Part shown: in pieces, positions 27,247 to 38,100 of the stretch | How the letters are laid out: each line of letters begins with the position of its first letter | How positions within the stretch are numbered: position 1 is the first letter of the stretch | Assembly: GCA_003330885.1 (NCBI GenBank) | Contig: CP030277.1 | Coordinates: 2,418,001-2,482,000 of the forward strand | Source of the DNA: Rhodobiaceae bacterium | GTDB lineage: Bacteria; Pseudomonadota; Alphaproteobacteria; Parvibaculales; Parvibaculaceae | Reading direction: 5' to 3' | Length of the DNA: 64,000 nt | The notes under the pieces: generated by a model | Database searches by the model: none | Told to the model about the DNA's origin: nothing | The model's input: the letters and a program-made list of their open reading frames with translations, nothing else | Translations under genes and position numbers: made by a program

Positions 27247-28797
27247 CTATCGCAGGCCCAGTTTGGCACCGAGTTCACCAATCAGATCATCAAGTGATGT
27301 GCTTTCATCTGTGTGACCAAAAACATGCCGGTCAGGCCGAACAATAGCAGCGGTCGCATTCTCAAAAAGCGGGTCAAAACTCCCCTTAACAACCTCCAGG
27401 CCATCAAGAGAAGCCAACTGAACACCAAGCTGGCCGAGAAGGTTTTGCGACGCCGGTGAGATTGGGCCCTCCCCTTTTGTCACCAGCGCGAACCCGCCGC
27501 CCAATGCTTCGTCGAGCAGGAACTCTTTACCCGAACCATTGCGTACGAGCGGTTGCCTGAAAAGGTATCCCGTCGACCCGGTATCACTCACCTGTGGCAT
27601 ATGGACGACACCTGCGCGCAGGGGTGGCGCGTCCCGTCCCTGTCCATATCCAGATTGCTCAAGCGCCTCTGGCATCTCCGGCGGGGCCGAACCCTCACGC
27701 TCAGCCTTTTCCGTCGCCGCCAGGTGCTCCATCAAATGCCCAATCGACACAGCCCACTGCACCAGGTCTGTTGCATGGGCCCCGCGCTCATTCTGATACG
27801 TATCCAACAAGGACTGCGGAGCCGCGCCAGACACAACAAGCGGCAGTTTCCACGCAAGATTGAAGACATCCCGCATCCCGGCATTCATACCCTGACCCAG
27901 GAAGGGAGGCGTTTGATGCGCCGCATCCCCGGCAATCAACACACGGCCAACCCGCCACGTGTCTGCTACCGCCGCATGGAACTGATATACCGCTGTGCGC
28001 AAGATGGAATAGGTGTCACGTGGCGTCCAAGGATCCAGGAGTTCCTGAATTCGTTCTGGATTCAGCATTTCCTCACGGGTTTCACCGTCATTGAGTTTAA
28101 ATTCCCAACGACGATACGGGTCCTTTGTGCAGACATAGGTCGCGAGCCGGTCTGGATCGCAGACCTGGACAGTTGAGTGGGTCAGTGTGTGACCGGGTTT
28201 TGCTTCTATGTCGACCACCAGCCAATCATGATCGTAGCCAAGGTCATCCCACCCAACGCCCATCGTTTTGCGAATGAAGCTGTTGGCACCATCACAGCCA
28301 AGGAGATAGGACGCTGTTACTTCTGACGTGTCGCCTGTTTCAGCATTGCGCAGGGCGACCATCACTTGGTCCGCACCATTTTCAATCGCCGTCGCTTCCT
28401 CACCGAGGAATGCGGTCACATTTGCATGTGCGATCGCGTTCTCGCGCAGATAGCCGTCTACTTCTGGCTGATGGAACATATTGATGGGTGCCCAGCCATT
28501 GGAAGCAAAGGAGACAAAATCCTGACCAAACAACCATTCGCGGTTGGAATTGCTGAAACCAGCACGCTCTCCCTCCCGCGTGGGCTGAAGCAGTGAAGCG
28601 AGATCATCGCCCAAGCCGATGCGCTGGAATCCACGAACGATTTCACCATCCATCATGACGGCTCTCGGAAGCTGGTAAATCTCCGGATCGCGCTCAACAA
28701 CCGCCACCTGAAGCCCCGCCGAAGCAAACTGGATAGCAGCAGCACTTCCTACAGGACCAAGCCCCACAATCACGACGTCAAACCCTTGATTTTCCAT
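27247..28797 (-). CDS. FAD-dependent aromatic hydroxylase, MhpA-like
   Basis: A 516-residue group A flavoprotein monooxygenase. FAD motif VVIVGLGPVGSAAAIQFASA is at the N-terminus, the DG motif region is YLLGCDGANSFIRKTMG, and the second FAD motif is VLIAGDAAHQTPPFLGQG with NAGMRDVFNLAWKL. Closest in layout to 3-(3-hydroxyphenyl)propionate hydroxylase, it would hydroxylate a phenolic ring to give the catechol cleaved by the extradiol enzyme. It is first in the operon, divergent from its likely TetR regulator at 28865. Confidence 0.9.
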   Translation of the reverse strand: MENQGFDVVIVGLGPVGSAAAIQFASAGLQVAVVERDPEIYQLPRAVMMDGEIVRGFQRIGLGDDLASLLQPTREGERAGFSNSNREWLFGQDFVSFASNGWAPINMFHQPEVDGYLRENAIAHANVTAFLGEEATAIENGADQVMVALRNAETGDTSEVTASYLLGCDGANSFIRKTMGVGWDDLGYDHDWLVVDIEAKPGHTLTHSTVQVCDPDRLATYVCTKDPYRRWEFKLNDGETREEMLNPERIQELLDPWTPRDTYSILRTAVYQFHAAVADTWRVGRVLIAGDAAHQTPPFLGQGMNAGMRDVFNLAWKLPLVVSGAAPQSLLDTYQNERGAHATDLVQWAVSIGHLMEHLAATEKAEREGSAPPEMPEALEQSGYGQGRDAPPLRAGVVHMPQVSDTGSTGYLFRQPLVRNGSGKEFLLDEALGGGFALVTKGEGPISPASQNLLGQLGVQLASLDGLEVVKGSFDPLFENATAAIVRPDRHVFGHTDESTSLDDLIGELGAKLGLR

Positions 28798-28864
28798 AGT
28801 TATCTTGACTCAGTTCTTTTTTGAATGTATTCACAATTGCATTCGTTCAAAGCAGAGTCAACAC

Positions 28865-29509
28865 ATGAACACCTCAGCAATGGCCCGCACCCCCTCGCCT
28901 CGCGTCGCGCAAAAACAAGCCCGAGCACGAAACAGCATCATCGAAGCCGCAGATGAGCTGACGAAAAACCGGTCCGTTGACGACGTCTCGATCAAAGACA
29001 TCACTGAAGCTGCTGATGTTGGTCAGGGCACGTTCTACATCCACTTCAAATCGAAGAACGAAGTGCTGATACCCATTATGCAGGCAGATGCCGCCCACCT
29101 AGACAGCGCTATGCAGGCGGTTCTGAAGAAAACGGAAGACCCCGTCGGCATCCTCGCAACATCAGGACGCATCATGGGTCGCTACGTGACGTCGGATGAG
29201 CGTTGGAGATGGGTCTTGAGAAACTCGAGCGTGCCCGTTGAGGAAATGCAGCGTGCCTTCGGACAATTTCGAGATCGCGACTACCAAAAAGGTCACGTCT
29301 CTGGCGATTTCATTAAGTTGGACTCATCGATCACCGCGAGCTTCACCTTCGGTGGTTTCGTCAATGTGCTAGTTGCGAACTTGGATTCTCAAGAACGCGA
29401 ACATGCCATCGATCAGGCAATTGAACTCGTATTACGTGCTCTTGGCGTAAACGAAAAAAGGGCACACCAGCTCGCCACTCAGAAACTTCCGGAAATTCAA
29501 CTCGCCTAA
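28865..29509 (+). CDS. TetR family regulator of the aromatic operon
   Basis: A 214-residue TetR protein. The HTH lies at about residues 20-65 (RNSIIEAADELTKNRSVDDV, EAADVGQGTFYIHFKSKNEV); the rest is helical. A start at 28865 or 28880 is preferred over the upstream TTG at 28805, which lies within a likely promoter (TTGACT at 28805-28810 followed 15 bp later by TGTATT). Divergent from the MhpA-like gene, it probably represses or activates that operon in response to a pathway compound. Confidence 0.87.
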   Translation: MNTSAMARTPSPRVAQKQARARNSIIEAADELTKNRSVDDVSIKDITEAADVGQGTFYIHFKSKNEVLIPIMQADAAHLDSAMQAVLKKTEDPVGILATSGRIMGRYVTSDERWRWVLRNSSVPVEEMQRAFGQFRDRDYQKGHVSGDFIKLDSSITASFTFGGFVNVLVANLDSQEREHAIDQAIELVLRALGVNEKRAHQLATQKLPEIQLA

Positions 29510-29746
29510 CTCTTCGACTCACACCACAAGATGCAAGATGCGGTGAAAATCAAAAAGAGGGCCGCCGCTCTGCTTGCAGAAAAAGAGAGCCTGCTGTTCA
29601 ACTGGGTGGGCAGTTGCAGGTGTACAATGCGCCCGTGAGAGCGGGTGCGTAAGTATCAGTTGATTTCATATCGATTGTGGAAAGAGAATTTTTCTCGTAC
29701 TTCTGTTCTATGGCATGAAGGCCGTGACTAAGGTGAGCATTTTCAG

Positions 29747-30841
29747 ATGATGGAATTACATCTCTTCCTATTTGCGATCGACGTTGTCGCCTTCATCACT
29801 ATCTCCCTGGTGGGAATAAACTTCCTCGTCTCACAGCCAAAAAATTTCAACGCGAGATTGTTGACGCTCATCTGCTTCAACACAGCGTGCTACATCATAT
29901 TTACCCGATATATTTATTCGAATCTGATCCCCAGCCCTTACCAGGTCGACCCCGGCGGTCTTCTCATCCCCATGCGTCTCGTGATGAATCTCACGCCAGG
30001 GCTTTTCATGATCCTCGCCCATTCTCTGTTCCAAGATGGCCAAAAATTCCCACGCTGGCTTCTTGCTGCGTTTGCCCTGCAAATCTTACTTGAAGAACCA
30101 ATCCCGCTGGCTTTGTCGATTGATGTTGCACTCGGCGATTTTCTTTTCGAGACGACACCCGCGCTTCTACAGCTTGTGTTCACCTGTCTCGCAATGGCCT
30201 GGACAATCGAAAACTGGCGAGCAGATATGGTTGAAGAGCGCAGAATATTGCGCGTAGCTTTTCTTTTGATCGTCGGGATCACCATCATTTTTTCCGTGCT
30301 CGCGCGAGTTTTAATCCCGCTCGGATTTGTCACACCGCTAGCGACCCACCTATCGTCTGCCATTCTGTGCGCACTCATGGGGGTCATGGGAATATTCGCC
30401 GCCCTTCGCAGGGGGACACACTTCTTCACCGAGCCAGGAAAACCGCTACCAGTACCAAACGTCCCCACCCCGGAAGATGTTCTGTCTGAGCGGGATGTTG
30501 CGACCATCCGTGATGCGTTCGAGAAGAACCATATTCACCGCGAAGGTGGCCTCTCTATTGGCTCTTTGGCAGCCAAATTGGCGATCCCGGAATATCGTCT
30601 CCGCAAGATCATTCATAAAAAGCTGGGATACCGAAACTTCAACGCCCTCGTTCACAATTATCGGATCCAGGAAGCAGCGAAGCGCCTGGTCTCTTCAGAC
30701 GAGCGCCATCTCCCCATCCTCACCATCGCACTCTCTGTCGGTTATCAGTCCATCAACCCGTTCAACCGGGCCTTCCGCGAGCTCAAAGATATGAGCCCAT
30801 CGGAATATCGAACACAACACAGTTTGAACAATCCCGACTGA
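29747..30841 (+). CDS. Membrane-bound AraC family regulator (seven-helix N-domain)
   Basis: A 364-residue protein. The first 220 residues are hydrophobic with about seven membrane segments. The last 110 residues are an AraC DNA-binding domain (SIGSLAAKLAIPEYRLRKII and ILTIALSVGYQSINPFNRAF, then MSPSEYR). It would sense a signal in or across the membrane and regulate while anchored. The start is ATG 29747 or 29750. It precedes the HlyD/MacB-like exporter genes in the same direction and may control them. Confidence 0.9.
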   Translation: MMELHLFLFAIDVVAFITISLVGINFLVSQPKNFNARLLTLICFNTACYIIFTRYIYSNLIPSPYQVDPGGLLIPMRLVMNLTPGLFMILAHSLFQDGQKFPRWLLAAFALQILLEEPIPLALSIDVALGDFLFETTPALLQLVFTCLAMAWTIENWRADMVEERRILRVAFLLIVGITIIFSVLARVLIPLGFVTPLATHLSSAILCALMGVMGIFAALRRGTHFFTEPGKPLPVPNVPTPEDVLSERDVATIRDAFEKNHIHREGGLSIGSLAAKLAIPEYRLRKIIHKKLGYRNFNALVHNYRIQEAAKRLVSSDERHLPILTIALSVGYQSINPFNRAFRELKDMSPSEYRTQHSLNNPD

Positions 30842-31004
30842 CCACGCGGAAAAGACGCGAAAAGCCGCGTCATTCATGCCAAAGCCTCCCCATTTCTTGA
30901 AATTGACCAACGCTTGCAATCATTGACGCGCAGGCGGCCGCCTCCCCATGACAGTTTTAGCCTCTGGCCCACACACCCGTGGACCAGGCAGCTGAGAGCC
31001 CGTC

Positions 31005-32078
31005 ATGGTTGATATACACATCGAAAAACGTGCCCTTCTGGACGAACTGGCGAGTGTGGGATCGCATCAAGACTTTTCGTCTCCCAAAGCGTCCAGTGGC
31101 GCCGGGCGATATGCGCTCGCTCTTGTCGTTCTTGGCGCGATTGTAGGGCTCATCGCATGGCAAATTGTGCCAGGAGAACAGCTTGCCTCCACAGAAGAAG
31201 CTGCTGAGGCAGAGGTCGAGCCGGCCCCCGAACCCGCTGCGCAAACCGTCACGGTGAGCGCCCCTGCGGCTCTCCCCTCACCGGTCGTTACTACTGTTCT
31301 GGACGCCACAGGTTATGTAGTCGCCCGGCGCCAGGCTGCCGTGAGTTCCAAGATCACAGGCAAGGTTGCTGAGGTTTTGATTGAAGAAGGCATGCTCGTC
31401 GAGGAAGGTCAGTTGCTTGCGCGGTTGGATGATCTCATTCCCCGCGCTGAATACAATCTTGCGATTTCCGAACTTGAGGGCACGAAGCTTGCCGTCAACG
31501 AACTTAGAATTTCCCTTGCGCAAGCCAGGCGCGATCTCCAACGCGTAGAAACCCTCGCCGAGAACGAGTTTGCAAGCCGGGCTATGCTGGAACGTGCAGA
31601 GACCAAAGTCGCTGAGCTGCGCGCTCAAATCTCAAGCGCACAACAAAGTGTCACAATGGCCGACCGCAGAGCTGCGGTCCGGGCCCAGGTTCTAGCAGAT
31701 ACAGAGGTACGCTCACCCTTCACCGGCATTGTGACAACCAAGTCTGCCCAGCCCGGTGAGATGATCTCGCCTGTCTCGGCTGGCGGCGGCTTCACCCGCA
31801 CCGGCATCTGCACCATCGTGGATATGAGTTCGCTTGAGGTGGAGGTCGATGTGAACGAGGCCTTTATCGACCGGGTTTACAGCGCGCAGCCCGTACAGGT
31901 TCTATTGAACGCCTACCCGGATCATCCATTTCCGGCAGAAGTCATCGCCATCATTCCCGCAGCTGACCGGAACAAAGCAACCATTCGCATCAGGATTGGT
32001 TTCCTCGAAAGAGACGCACGTGTCCTCCCTGGCATGGGCGTGCGGGTGTCGTTCAGAACAGAACCAGCGCTCAACTAG
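31005..32078 (+). CDS. Efflux periplasmic adaptor (HlyD/MacA-like)
   Basis: A 357-residue membrane fusion protein. A membrane helix at about 40-57 (YALALVVLGAIVGLIAWQIV) is followed by an acidic Pro/Ala linker, a lipoyl half (KITGKVAEVLIEEGMLVEEG), a short helical hairpin, the second half (EVRSPFTGIVTTKSAQPGEM) and beta-barrel parts. It is the first gene of a four-gene MacB-like exporter; the next gene follows after 22 bp with a perfect ribosome site. Confidence 0.9.
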   Translation: MVDIHIEKRALLDELASVGSHQDFSSPKASSGAGRYALALVVLGAIVGLIAWQIVPGEQLASTEEAAEAEVEPAPEPAAQTVTVSAPAALPSPVVTTVLDATGYVVARRQAAVSSKITGKVAEVLIEEGMLVEEGQLLARLDDLIPRAEYNLAISELEGTKLAVNELRISLAQARRDLQRVETLAENEFASRAMLERAETKVAELRAQISSAQQSVTMADRRAAVRAQVLADTEVRSPFTGIVTTKSAQPGEMISPVSAGGGFTRTGICTIVDMSSLEVEVDVNEAFIDRVYSAQPVQVLLNAYPDHPFPAEVIAIIPAADRNKATIRIRIGFLERDARVLPGMGVRVSFRTEPALN

Positions 32079-32100
32079 ATCGACAAATAAGGAGGTCCTC

Positions 32101-32799
32101 ATGTCTGATAGCACCACTGCTTTGATGAGCTGCCGCAACATAGAGAAGACATATGTAAAGGGACGAGAGAAGGTCAATGTCCTGAGCGGTATCAACCTGG
32201 ATGTCGCAGAGGGAGAATTCCTCGCGCTCATGGGGCCGTCAGGCTCGGGGAAAACAACCCTACTCAACCTTATGGGCGGCCTCGACCATCCAACATCTGG
32301 AGAGATTTTGATGAATGGTCGGGCCTTGCAGGACCTATCCTCCAACGAGCTCGCCCGCTGGCGGTCTGAAAATGTCGGATTCATCTTCCAGTTCTACAAT
32401 CTACTGCCTGTTCTGAGCGCACGAAACAATGTCGCCCTGCCTCTTCTGCTCACCAATCTCTCCGCCTCTCAGCGGAAGAAGAAGGCGATGACAGCGCTCA
32501 AAATTGTGGGTCTTGAAGCTCGCGCAAAACATAAACCCCGTGAGCTCTCTGGCGGACAACAACAGCGTGTCGCCATTGCCCGCGCCATTGTCAGTGATCC
32601 CAAGCTTATTGTTTGCGACGAGCCAACCGGGGACCTAGACAGGGCAACCGCTGATGAGATTCTTGATCTCCTGCAAGCCCTCAACCGCGATTTTGGCAAG
32701 ACCATCATCATGGTCACTCACGACCCAAAGGCCGCGGAACGGGCGGGCCGACTTCTTCATCTAGACAAAGGCCAATTGGTTGGGGAGTTGGTATCATGA
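32101..32799 (+). CDS. ABC transporter ATPase (LolD/MacB type)
   Basis: A 232-residue ATPase: Walker [11 protein letters not shown]-loop [10 protein letters not shown], signature LSGGQQQR, Walker [13 protein letters not shown], switch VTHDPK. The start at 32101 is fixed by TAAGGAGGT 7 nt upstream. Its stop overlaps the start of the first permease by 4 bp (ATGA). It drives a mechanotransmission-type exporter rather than a classical importer. Cargo unknown. Confidence 0.93.
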   Translation: MSDSTTALMSCRNIEKTYVKGREKVNVLSGINLDVAEGEFLALMGPSGSGKTTLLNLMGGLDHPTSGEILMNGRALQDLSSNELARWRSENVGFIFQFYNLLPVLSARNNVALPLLLTNLSASQRKKKAMTALKIVGLEARAKHKPRELSGGQQQRVAIARAIVSDPKLIVCDEPTGDLDRATADEILDLLQALNRDFGKTIIMVTHDPKAAERAGRLLHLDKGQLVGELVS

Positions 32800-33962
32800 T
32801 CCCCCTAAGCCTCGGGAGGCTGACCGCCGCAAATCTTTTTCGCCACCCAACACGCACGCTTCTCTCCTTCACGTCGCTGGCCATCGCTTTTCTACTTTTC
32901 ATGTTGTTGAACGCGATCACCACCGCCTTTTCCAGCGGCCCATCTGAGGGAGCCGTCAACCGTCTCGTTGTCGATGCAAAATATTCCATGACAGACAATT
33001 TGCCGATAACCTACCTCCAGCAAATACGCGCATTGGACGGTGTCGCCAGCGCTGCAAGCGTCAGCTGGTTTGGCGGCTATTACCGCGATCCGAAAGAAAC
33101 CTTCACGACTTTCTCTGTCAATCCGAGGGAATATTTCGAGATCCTCACCGACTATGACATTGCACCAGAGGCGCTCGCACGATTTGAAGCCACACGGACA
33201 GGCGCGGTTGTATCCACAGCCCTTGCAGAGAAATATGGATGGCGCGTGGGTGACCGCGTGACATTGCGGGGGAACATCTGGCCACTCGCAGATGGCAGCT
33301 GGGACTGGGAGTTTGAAATTGTTGGTACGTTCACGGGTAATGCCTCCCAGCTCTCAGATACACTTTTTCTTTTGCGCCATGACTATTTCGACGATGCTGT
33401 AGCAAGCTGGGCCAAAAACCAGGTGGGTTTCATCCTTTTGAGTGTCGCGAAAGGTCACAAGCCAGAAGACGTCGCCAGCACCATAGATGCGCTTTACGAA
33501 AACTCATCTGATCCAACCAGAACGGCCAGCGAGGACCAATATGCCCGGCAGTTTGTCAGCCAGCTTGGGGACATAGGTCTGATGAGTACAGCAATTCTGA
33601 GTGCGGTCTTCTTCACCATCCTGCTCCTCACTGGCAACACCGCATCCCAGACTTTTCGGGAGCGCGTGCCAGAGCTTGCCGCGATGAAGACCTTGGGTTT
33701 TACAGATGCCTCCGTCGCCGCACTGGTGCTTGGTGAAGCTGTGTTCCTGTGCGTGGCGGGCGGCGCCTGCGGCATTACCATCGCTTTTGTTATGGAACCA
33801 GCCTTGAACGACAGTATCGGCGCGGTGCTGGGTGGTCTTGAAATGAACATGGCGAGTGCCCTCATCGGCCTGGCTCTAGCCGCGGGCATCGGTGTTCTGA
33901 TCGGTGTCCAGCCTGCATGGTCTGCAAAGCGTCTTAGCATCACCGATGCTTTACGGGAATAG
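32796..33962 (+). CDS. FtsX/MacB-type ABC permease, first subunit
   Basis: A 388-residue permease with one N-terminal helix (LLSFTSLAIAFLLFMLLNAI), a large periplasmic domain and three C-terminal helices near residues 265-380. RVPELAAMKTLGFT is the coupling helix region seen in this fold. It overlaps the ATPase gene by 4 bp, so synthesis is coupled. It likely pairs with the second permease to form a heterodimer. Confidence 0.9.
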   Translation: MIPLSLGRLTAANLFRHPTRTLLSFTSLAIAFLLFMLLNAITTAFSSGPSEGAVNRLVVDAKYSMTDNLPITYLQQIRALDGVASAASVSWFGGYYRDPKETFTTFSVNPREYFEILTDYDIAPEALARFEATRTGAVVSTALAEKYGWRVGDRVTLRGNIWPLADGSWDWEFEIVGTFTGNASQLSDTLFLLRHDYFDDAVASWAKNQVGFILLSVAKGHKPEDVASTIDALYENSSDPTRTASEDQYARQFVSQLGDIGLMSTAILSAVFFTILLLTGNTASQTFRERVPELAAMKTLGFTDASVAALVLGEAVFLCVAGGACGITIAFVMEPALNDSIGAVLGGLEMNMASALIGLALAAGIGVLIGVQPAWSAKRLSITDALRE

Positions 33963-33974
33963 ATGGAGAACAAC

Positions 33975-35135
33975 ATGTTTGATCAATCAAGAGCCATCAC
34001 AACCATGAATCTTCGCAATTTAATTCAGCGACCGGGTACGAGCTTCGTCGTCATAATTGGCATCGCCGGCGTTGTCGCCGTCCTCGTTGGTCTTCTCGCA
34101 ATGGCAGCGGGATTCAACGCAGCACTCACCACCACGGCAGCGCCTGACCGCGCTATTGTCCTGGGACATGGCAGCCGCAATGAGATGAACTCCTGGCTCA
34201 CAAATGAAGAACTTAACATCATGTCCCAGCTGGAGGGCCTTGAGGTCGCAAGCGGTGAGCTGTATGCCGTCGTCGATCTCACGCAACGTGACAGCGGCGA
34301 ACAAGCTTATGTTGTAGGGCGTGGCATTACCCCTGCTGCCTACGCCGTACGGCCGGAACTCACGCTCGTTTCGGGGCGTTTTCCGCAAGCGGGCCGTTCT
34401 GAACTATTGGTGGGCGCAACGGCGGCGCGGGAATATCTGGGACTTGCTATTGGCGATGAAGTGAAGCTACGCGATAGCGTGTGGCAAGTTGTCGGTCATT
34501 TCGATACGGGCGGAACAGCAAACGAGTCTGAGGTCTGGATGGACCTCTCCCTTGCCAAATCTGTCTTCCGTCGAAATGGTGTGAGCACCATGCGCGTGCG
34601 CCTCTCGAACGCAAACCTTATGGCCTCGGTCCAGGAGCAAATTGCAGGCGACCCACGCCTCAACATTTCGCTGGTGAGCGAGGAAGAATTTTACGCCTCC
34701 CAGGCCGAAGCACGTACCAGCCTGATTGAAACCTTCACCTATTTCATTGCAAGCATCATGGCCGTTGGCGCAGTTATCGCCGCGCTCAACTCCATGTATG
34801 TCGCCGTTCATTCTCGCAAAGTGGAGATCGCAACATTGCGCGCGCTGGGGTTTGGGCAAGGCCCCATCATTTCATCGGTGATGGTGGAAGCTCTTTTTCT
34901 GTCCGCCATCGGTGGAACAGCTGGCGCTGCCCTCGTCTATTTCGGCATGAACGGGTACACGACCTCAACACTCAATGGCGCGTCAAACACCCAGGTTGCG
35001 TTCAGCTTCGCTGTCTCGCCAGAACTGCTCGCCTTGGGACTCGTCAACGCTCTGGTGTTAGGGCTCATCGGCGGCTTCCTGCCTGCAATCCACGCGGCAC
35101 GGGCACCGATAACAAGTGCGCTATTGGGGAAGTAG
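33975..35135 (+). CDS. FtsX/MacB-type ABC permease, second subunit
   Basis: A 386-residue permease of the same topology: N-terminal helix (TSFVVIIGIAGVVAVLVGLL), periplasmic domain with VVGRGITPAAYAVRPEL, and three C-terminal helices. RKVEIATLRALGFG is the coupling segment. The start at 33975 is preferred because GGAG lies at 33965-33968; an ATG at 33963, immediately after the previous stop, would leave that site inside the gene. It is convergent with the autotransporter gene. Confidence 0.9.
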   Translation: MFDQSRAITTMNLRNLIQRPGTSFVVIIGIAGVVAVLVGLLAMAAGFNAALTTTAAPDRAIVLGHGSRNEMNSWLTNEELNIMSQLEGLEVASGELYAVVDLTQRDSGEQAYVVGRGITPAAYAVRPELTLVSGRFPQAGRSELLVGATAAREYLGLAIGDEVKLRDSVWQVVGHFDTGGTANESEVWMDLSLAKSVFRRNGVSTMRVRLSNANLMASVQEQIAGDPRLNISLVSEEEFYASQAEARTSLIETFTYFIASIMAVGAVIAALNSMYVAVHSRKVEIATLRALGFGQGPIISSVMVEALFLSAIGGTAGAALVYFGMNGYTTSTLNGASNTQVAFSFAVSPELLALGLVNALVLGLIGGFLPAIHAARAPITSALLGK

Positions 35136-35197
35136 TTCAAATAGGACAGGCAGTAGGTTTGAAATGTATCAGTTGAAGCGAAGAAGCCATACTGACC

Positions 35198-38100
35198 TCA
35201 GAAGGGCAACACGGCTCGCACAAACCCACCGTGACTCTGGCTCACCTCTCCCAGACGCCCGTCATATCCAATCTTGATCGACGCGTTATCTGTGGCCTGC
35301 CACTCAAGCGCACCCGAAAGATTTCCCACAACATCATCAAAACTGCTTGTTGTGGTGAAGCCGGCAGTTCCCGCCGGGGCGCCCGCAAACCGCGCTGCGG
35401 ATGTAAATCCGCTCTCGGAAAATACGCTGACGCCCGCCTTAGCACTTACATTCACTTTATAATCTTCCGTCGCCAGCAGCGTACCGAGCGCGCCGATGGC
35501 AGGTGTCACCGAATAGATCCATTCATCTGAATCTGCCACGATCAGGTTTGCAGCCCCCGCACCTGTCTCGCTGATACCCCCAAAGGAAACATAGGTCGCC
35601 GCAAGATCAAGCATTGGCACAAGCCGTACACCGCCCATCTCATGCGAATAGGAAAGCCGCGCAACAGAAGAGACAGAACCAACATCATGATCGCTCTGAG
35701 CAGGACCAACGCCCGCAAGCCCGATCAGTCGCGTCGTGTCGTAGAAGGCCAATCCGCCAAAAACGCCCAGGCTTGTTTCCCAAGCCCCAAATGATTTTTC
35801 AATCTTGGCACCGACCGTCACCCGCGTTCCGTCTGAGAAAGCGCCGCTATTTGTCTCTGCATCACTTGTTTCTAGTGCAAAGGAAATACCCGCACGAACA
35901 TCCTCGTCGATCGGTGCCTCAAAGCCGCCTGAGAACCCCCACACCGTCTCTCGTCCGCCGACATTTGTTGTGCTGCGTTCTGTATCAACAGAACGCCCTT
36001 CCACACGGCCCCATATACACTCTTCGCCTGCGACCTGAACCTCCGCGCCATCAAGACGTGACGGACAAGAGAGCAGGTTTTGGACAAACAAGTGATTGCT
36101 GCCGAAAAGCTTGCCGACCTGGTCTAAGAAGGCTTCGCCCTGCAGCTGATCAAGCGCCGCCTGATAGGCGGCCGGATCGGTAATGCCGAGAAGGCCCGTC
36201 GCAACGGCACCACCTCCACCAGCTGTAAACAGCGCGTTCAGCCCCTCGCCCACCAAGGTCTGGTTTGGTGTAAGCCCTGCCGTCAGGGTCGCTGGTGTGA
36301 AATCCACACCATAGGTCACCGCAACTTCATTAGCATTGGGATAGGTAAGCGTTACATTGACCGCCACAGGGCTCCCAGCCGCTGTGATGCCGTTATTGGT
36401 TACGCCGCCTGTTGCAGACAGGATCGTGACGATGCCTTGTGTCGGGCCAAGGTTGCTAAAGTCGAGGGCAACAGAACCTGCAAGATTTGCCGTACCTGTG
36501 ATGTTAAGACGGTCCGCGCTTGCCGCGCCTGCATCAACATCGACTGCGAAAACTCCAACCGCCGTCTGCACAAAATTGCCCGTCAGCGCTGTTGTCAGCA
36601 TCGTGCCCATACCACCCGGGGACACAGTACCGGCATTGGTAAGCGCATTGCCCGCGCCAATCATGACCGTCCCCAACGTCTCAAAGACACCGCCAACGGA
36701 ATTGTTGAACGCGTTCAGCCCACCACCAAGGTCAACAAGACCGCTCACACGCCCGGCATTCGTCACAATGTCATCACTGTTTCGATCAGTAGTACCGCTT
36801 GTGAAGATGGCATAACCACCGCCCGTCACAGACCCACCATCCACAATACTGATCTGGTTGCTGCCGTGAGCATAAACTCTGATGCCGGTATCCATTGAGG
36901 TCACGGCACCGCTTACGGCAATCTCCGCCCCACCTGTTCCATCATTCCGGGAGAAAATCCCCCATTGTCCGCCACTTACATCACCGGAAGTGGTGACACG
37001 CGTGCGACCCGCAGTGCTGGAGCCTTGCAAAGTCCGCACCCCGGCATAGAGGTTTGCTGAAACATTGACTGCGTTGACCGTCAGATCGCCAGCACCGGTA
37101 AGGCGAGCCTCAATACCATTGACATACCCTGTAACGCTTCCCGTTGTCGTGACGTTTGCACCAGAGGTTACATAGCTGGCGCCATACGCATAGACACCGC
37201 TCTCCTGCGCACTGGTGACATCGGTTGCATTGACGCTGATTGAGCCGGTACCACCATGTCGGGCATTGATGCCAAACTTCTCTGCCGACACAAGGCCCGA
37301 GGCGCTGACCGAAAGCCCTGTGCTTGTGGCAAAGACAGTCTGGGCAGCAATACCAGATTGCGACTTCCCCTCAACAGACGCCGCATTGATCGTCATTGAT
37401 CCACTGCCGAGACTTGTCGCAAGAATACCGAAATCAGCACCACTGACATGACCAGAGGAAGAAATCACAACATCACCCATACTCGCAGCGTTGTAATTCT
37501 GAATAATCAGGCCGTTCCCCGTCATGCCCGTCGCAGACGCCACATCAATGGTGAGCGCACCCGTCCCCGTGTGAACAGCAACAACACCGTTGGTCGCCCC
37601 AGTCACGCTTCCAGACGCTGTGATCGCAAACCCCGCGCCATAACTGCTCCCATAGACGCCAATTCCAGTTGTACTCGTGACATCGGCAACATCAAGAGCA
37701 AGCATGCCAGTACCGCTGTGGCGAGCAAGTATCCCATCCCAGCCACCGCTAACCGCGCCAGTCGTCGTGATGCGCAGATCCTGGCTGGCCGCATTTTGAC
37801 TGATTGCGCGGATCCCGTTGCGGCTTGTCCCGGCGACAGACGTGGCGTTAATCACAAGGGACCCAGTACCAAGAGTGCTTGCTGTGATGCCATAGGACCC
37901 TCCCTGCACCGCGCCTGTTGATGTAATGTTCACATCGGTGCCGAGATTAAAGAGACTATTCACCCGAATGCCGGAGACTGCACCCGTCACTTTCCCCGCA
38001 TTGACGTTCAGGGCACCACCTTGTGCAACGTGACGAACATGGATGCCGTTAAGGGCGGCACTCGTCACCTCCCCTGAGACAGTGATGCTCGCGTCGCTCA

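Noticed and set aside
28823-28844. GAATG-N12-CATTC inverted repeat upstream of the 28865 TetR
   Set aside because: Arms are only five bases and the inner positions do not pair. Location is suggestive but the match is within chance.
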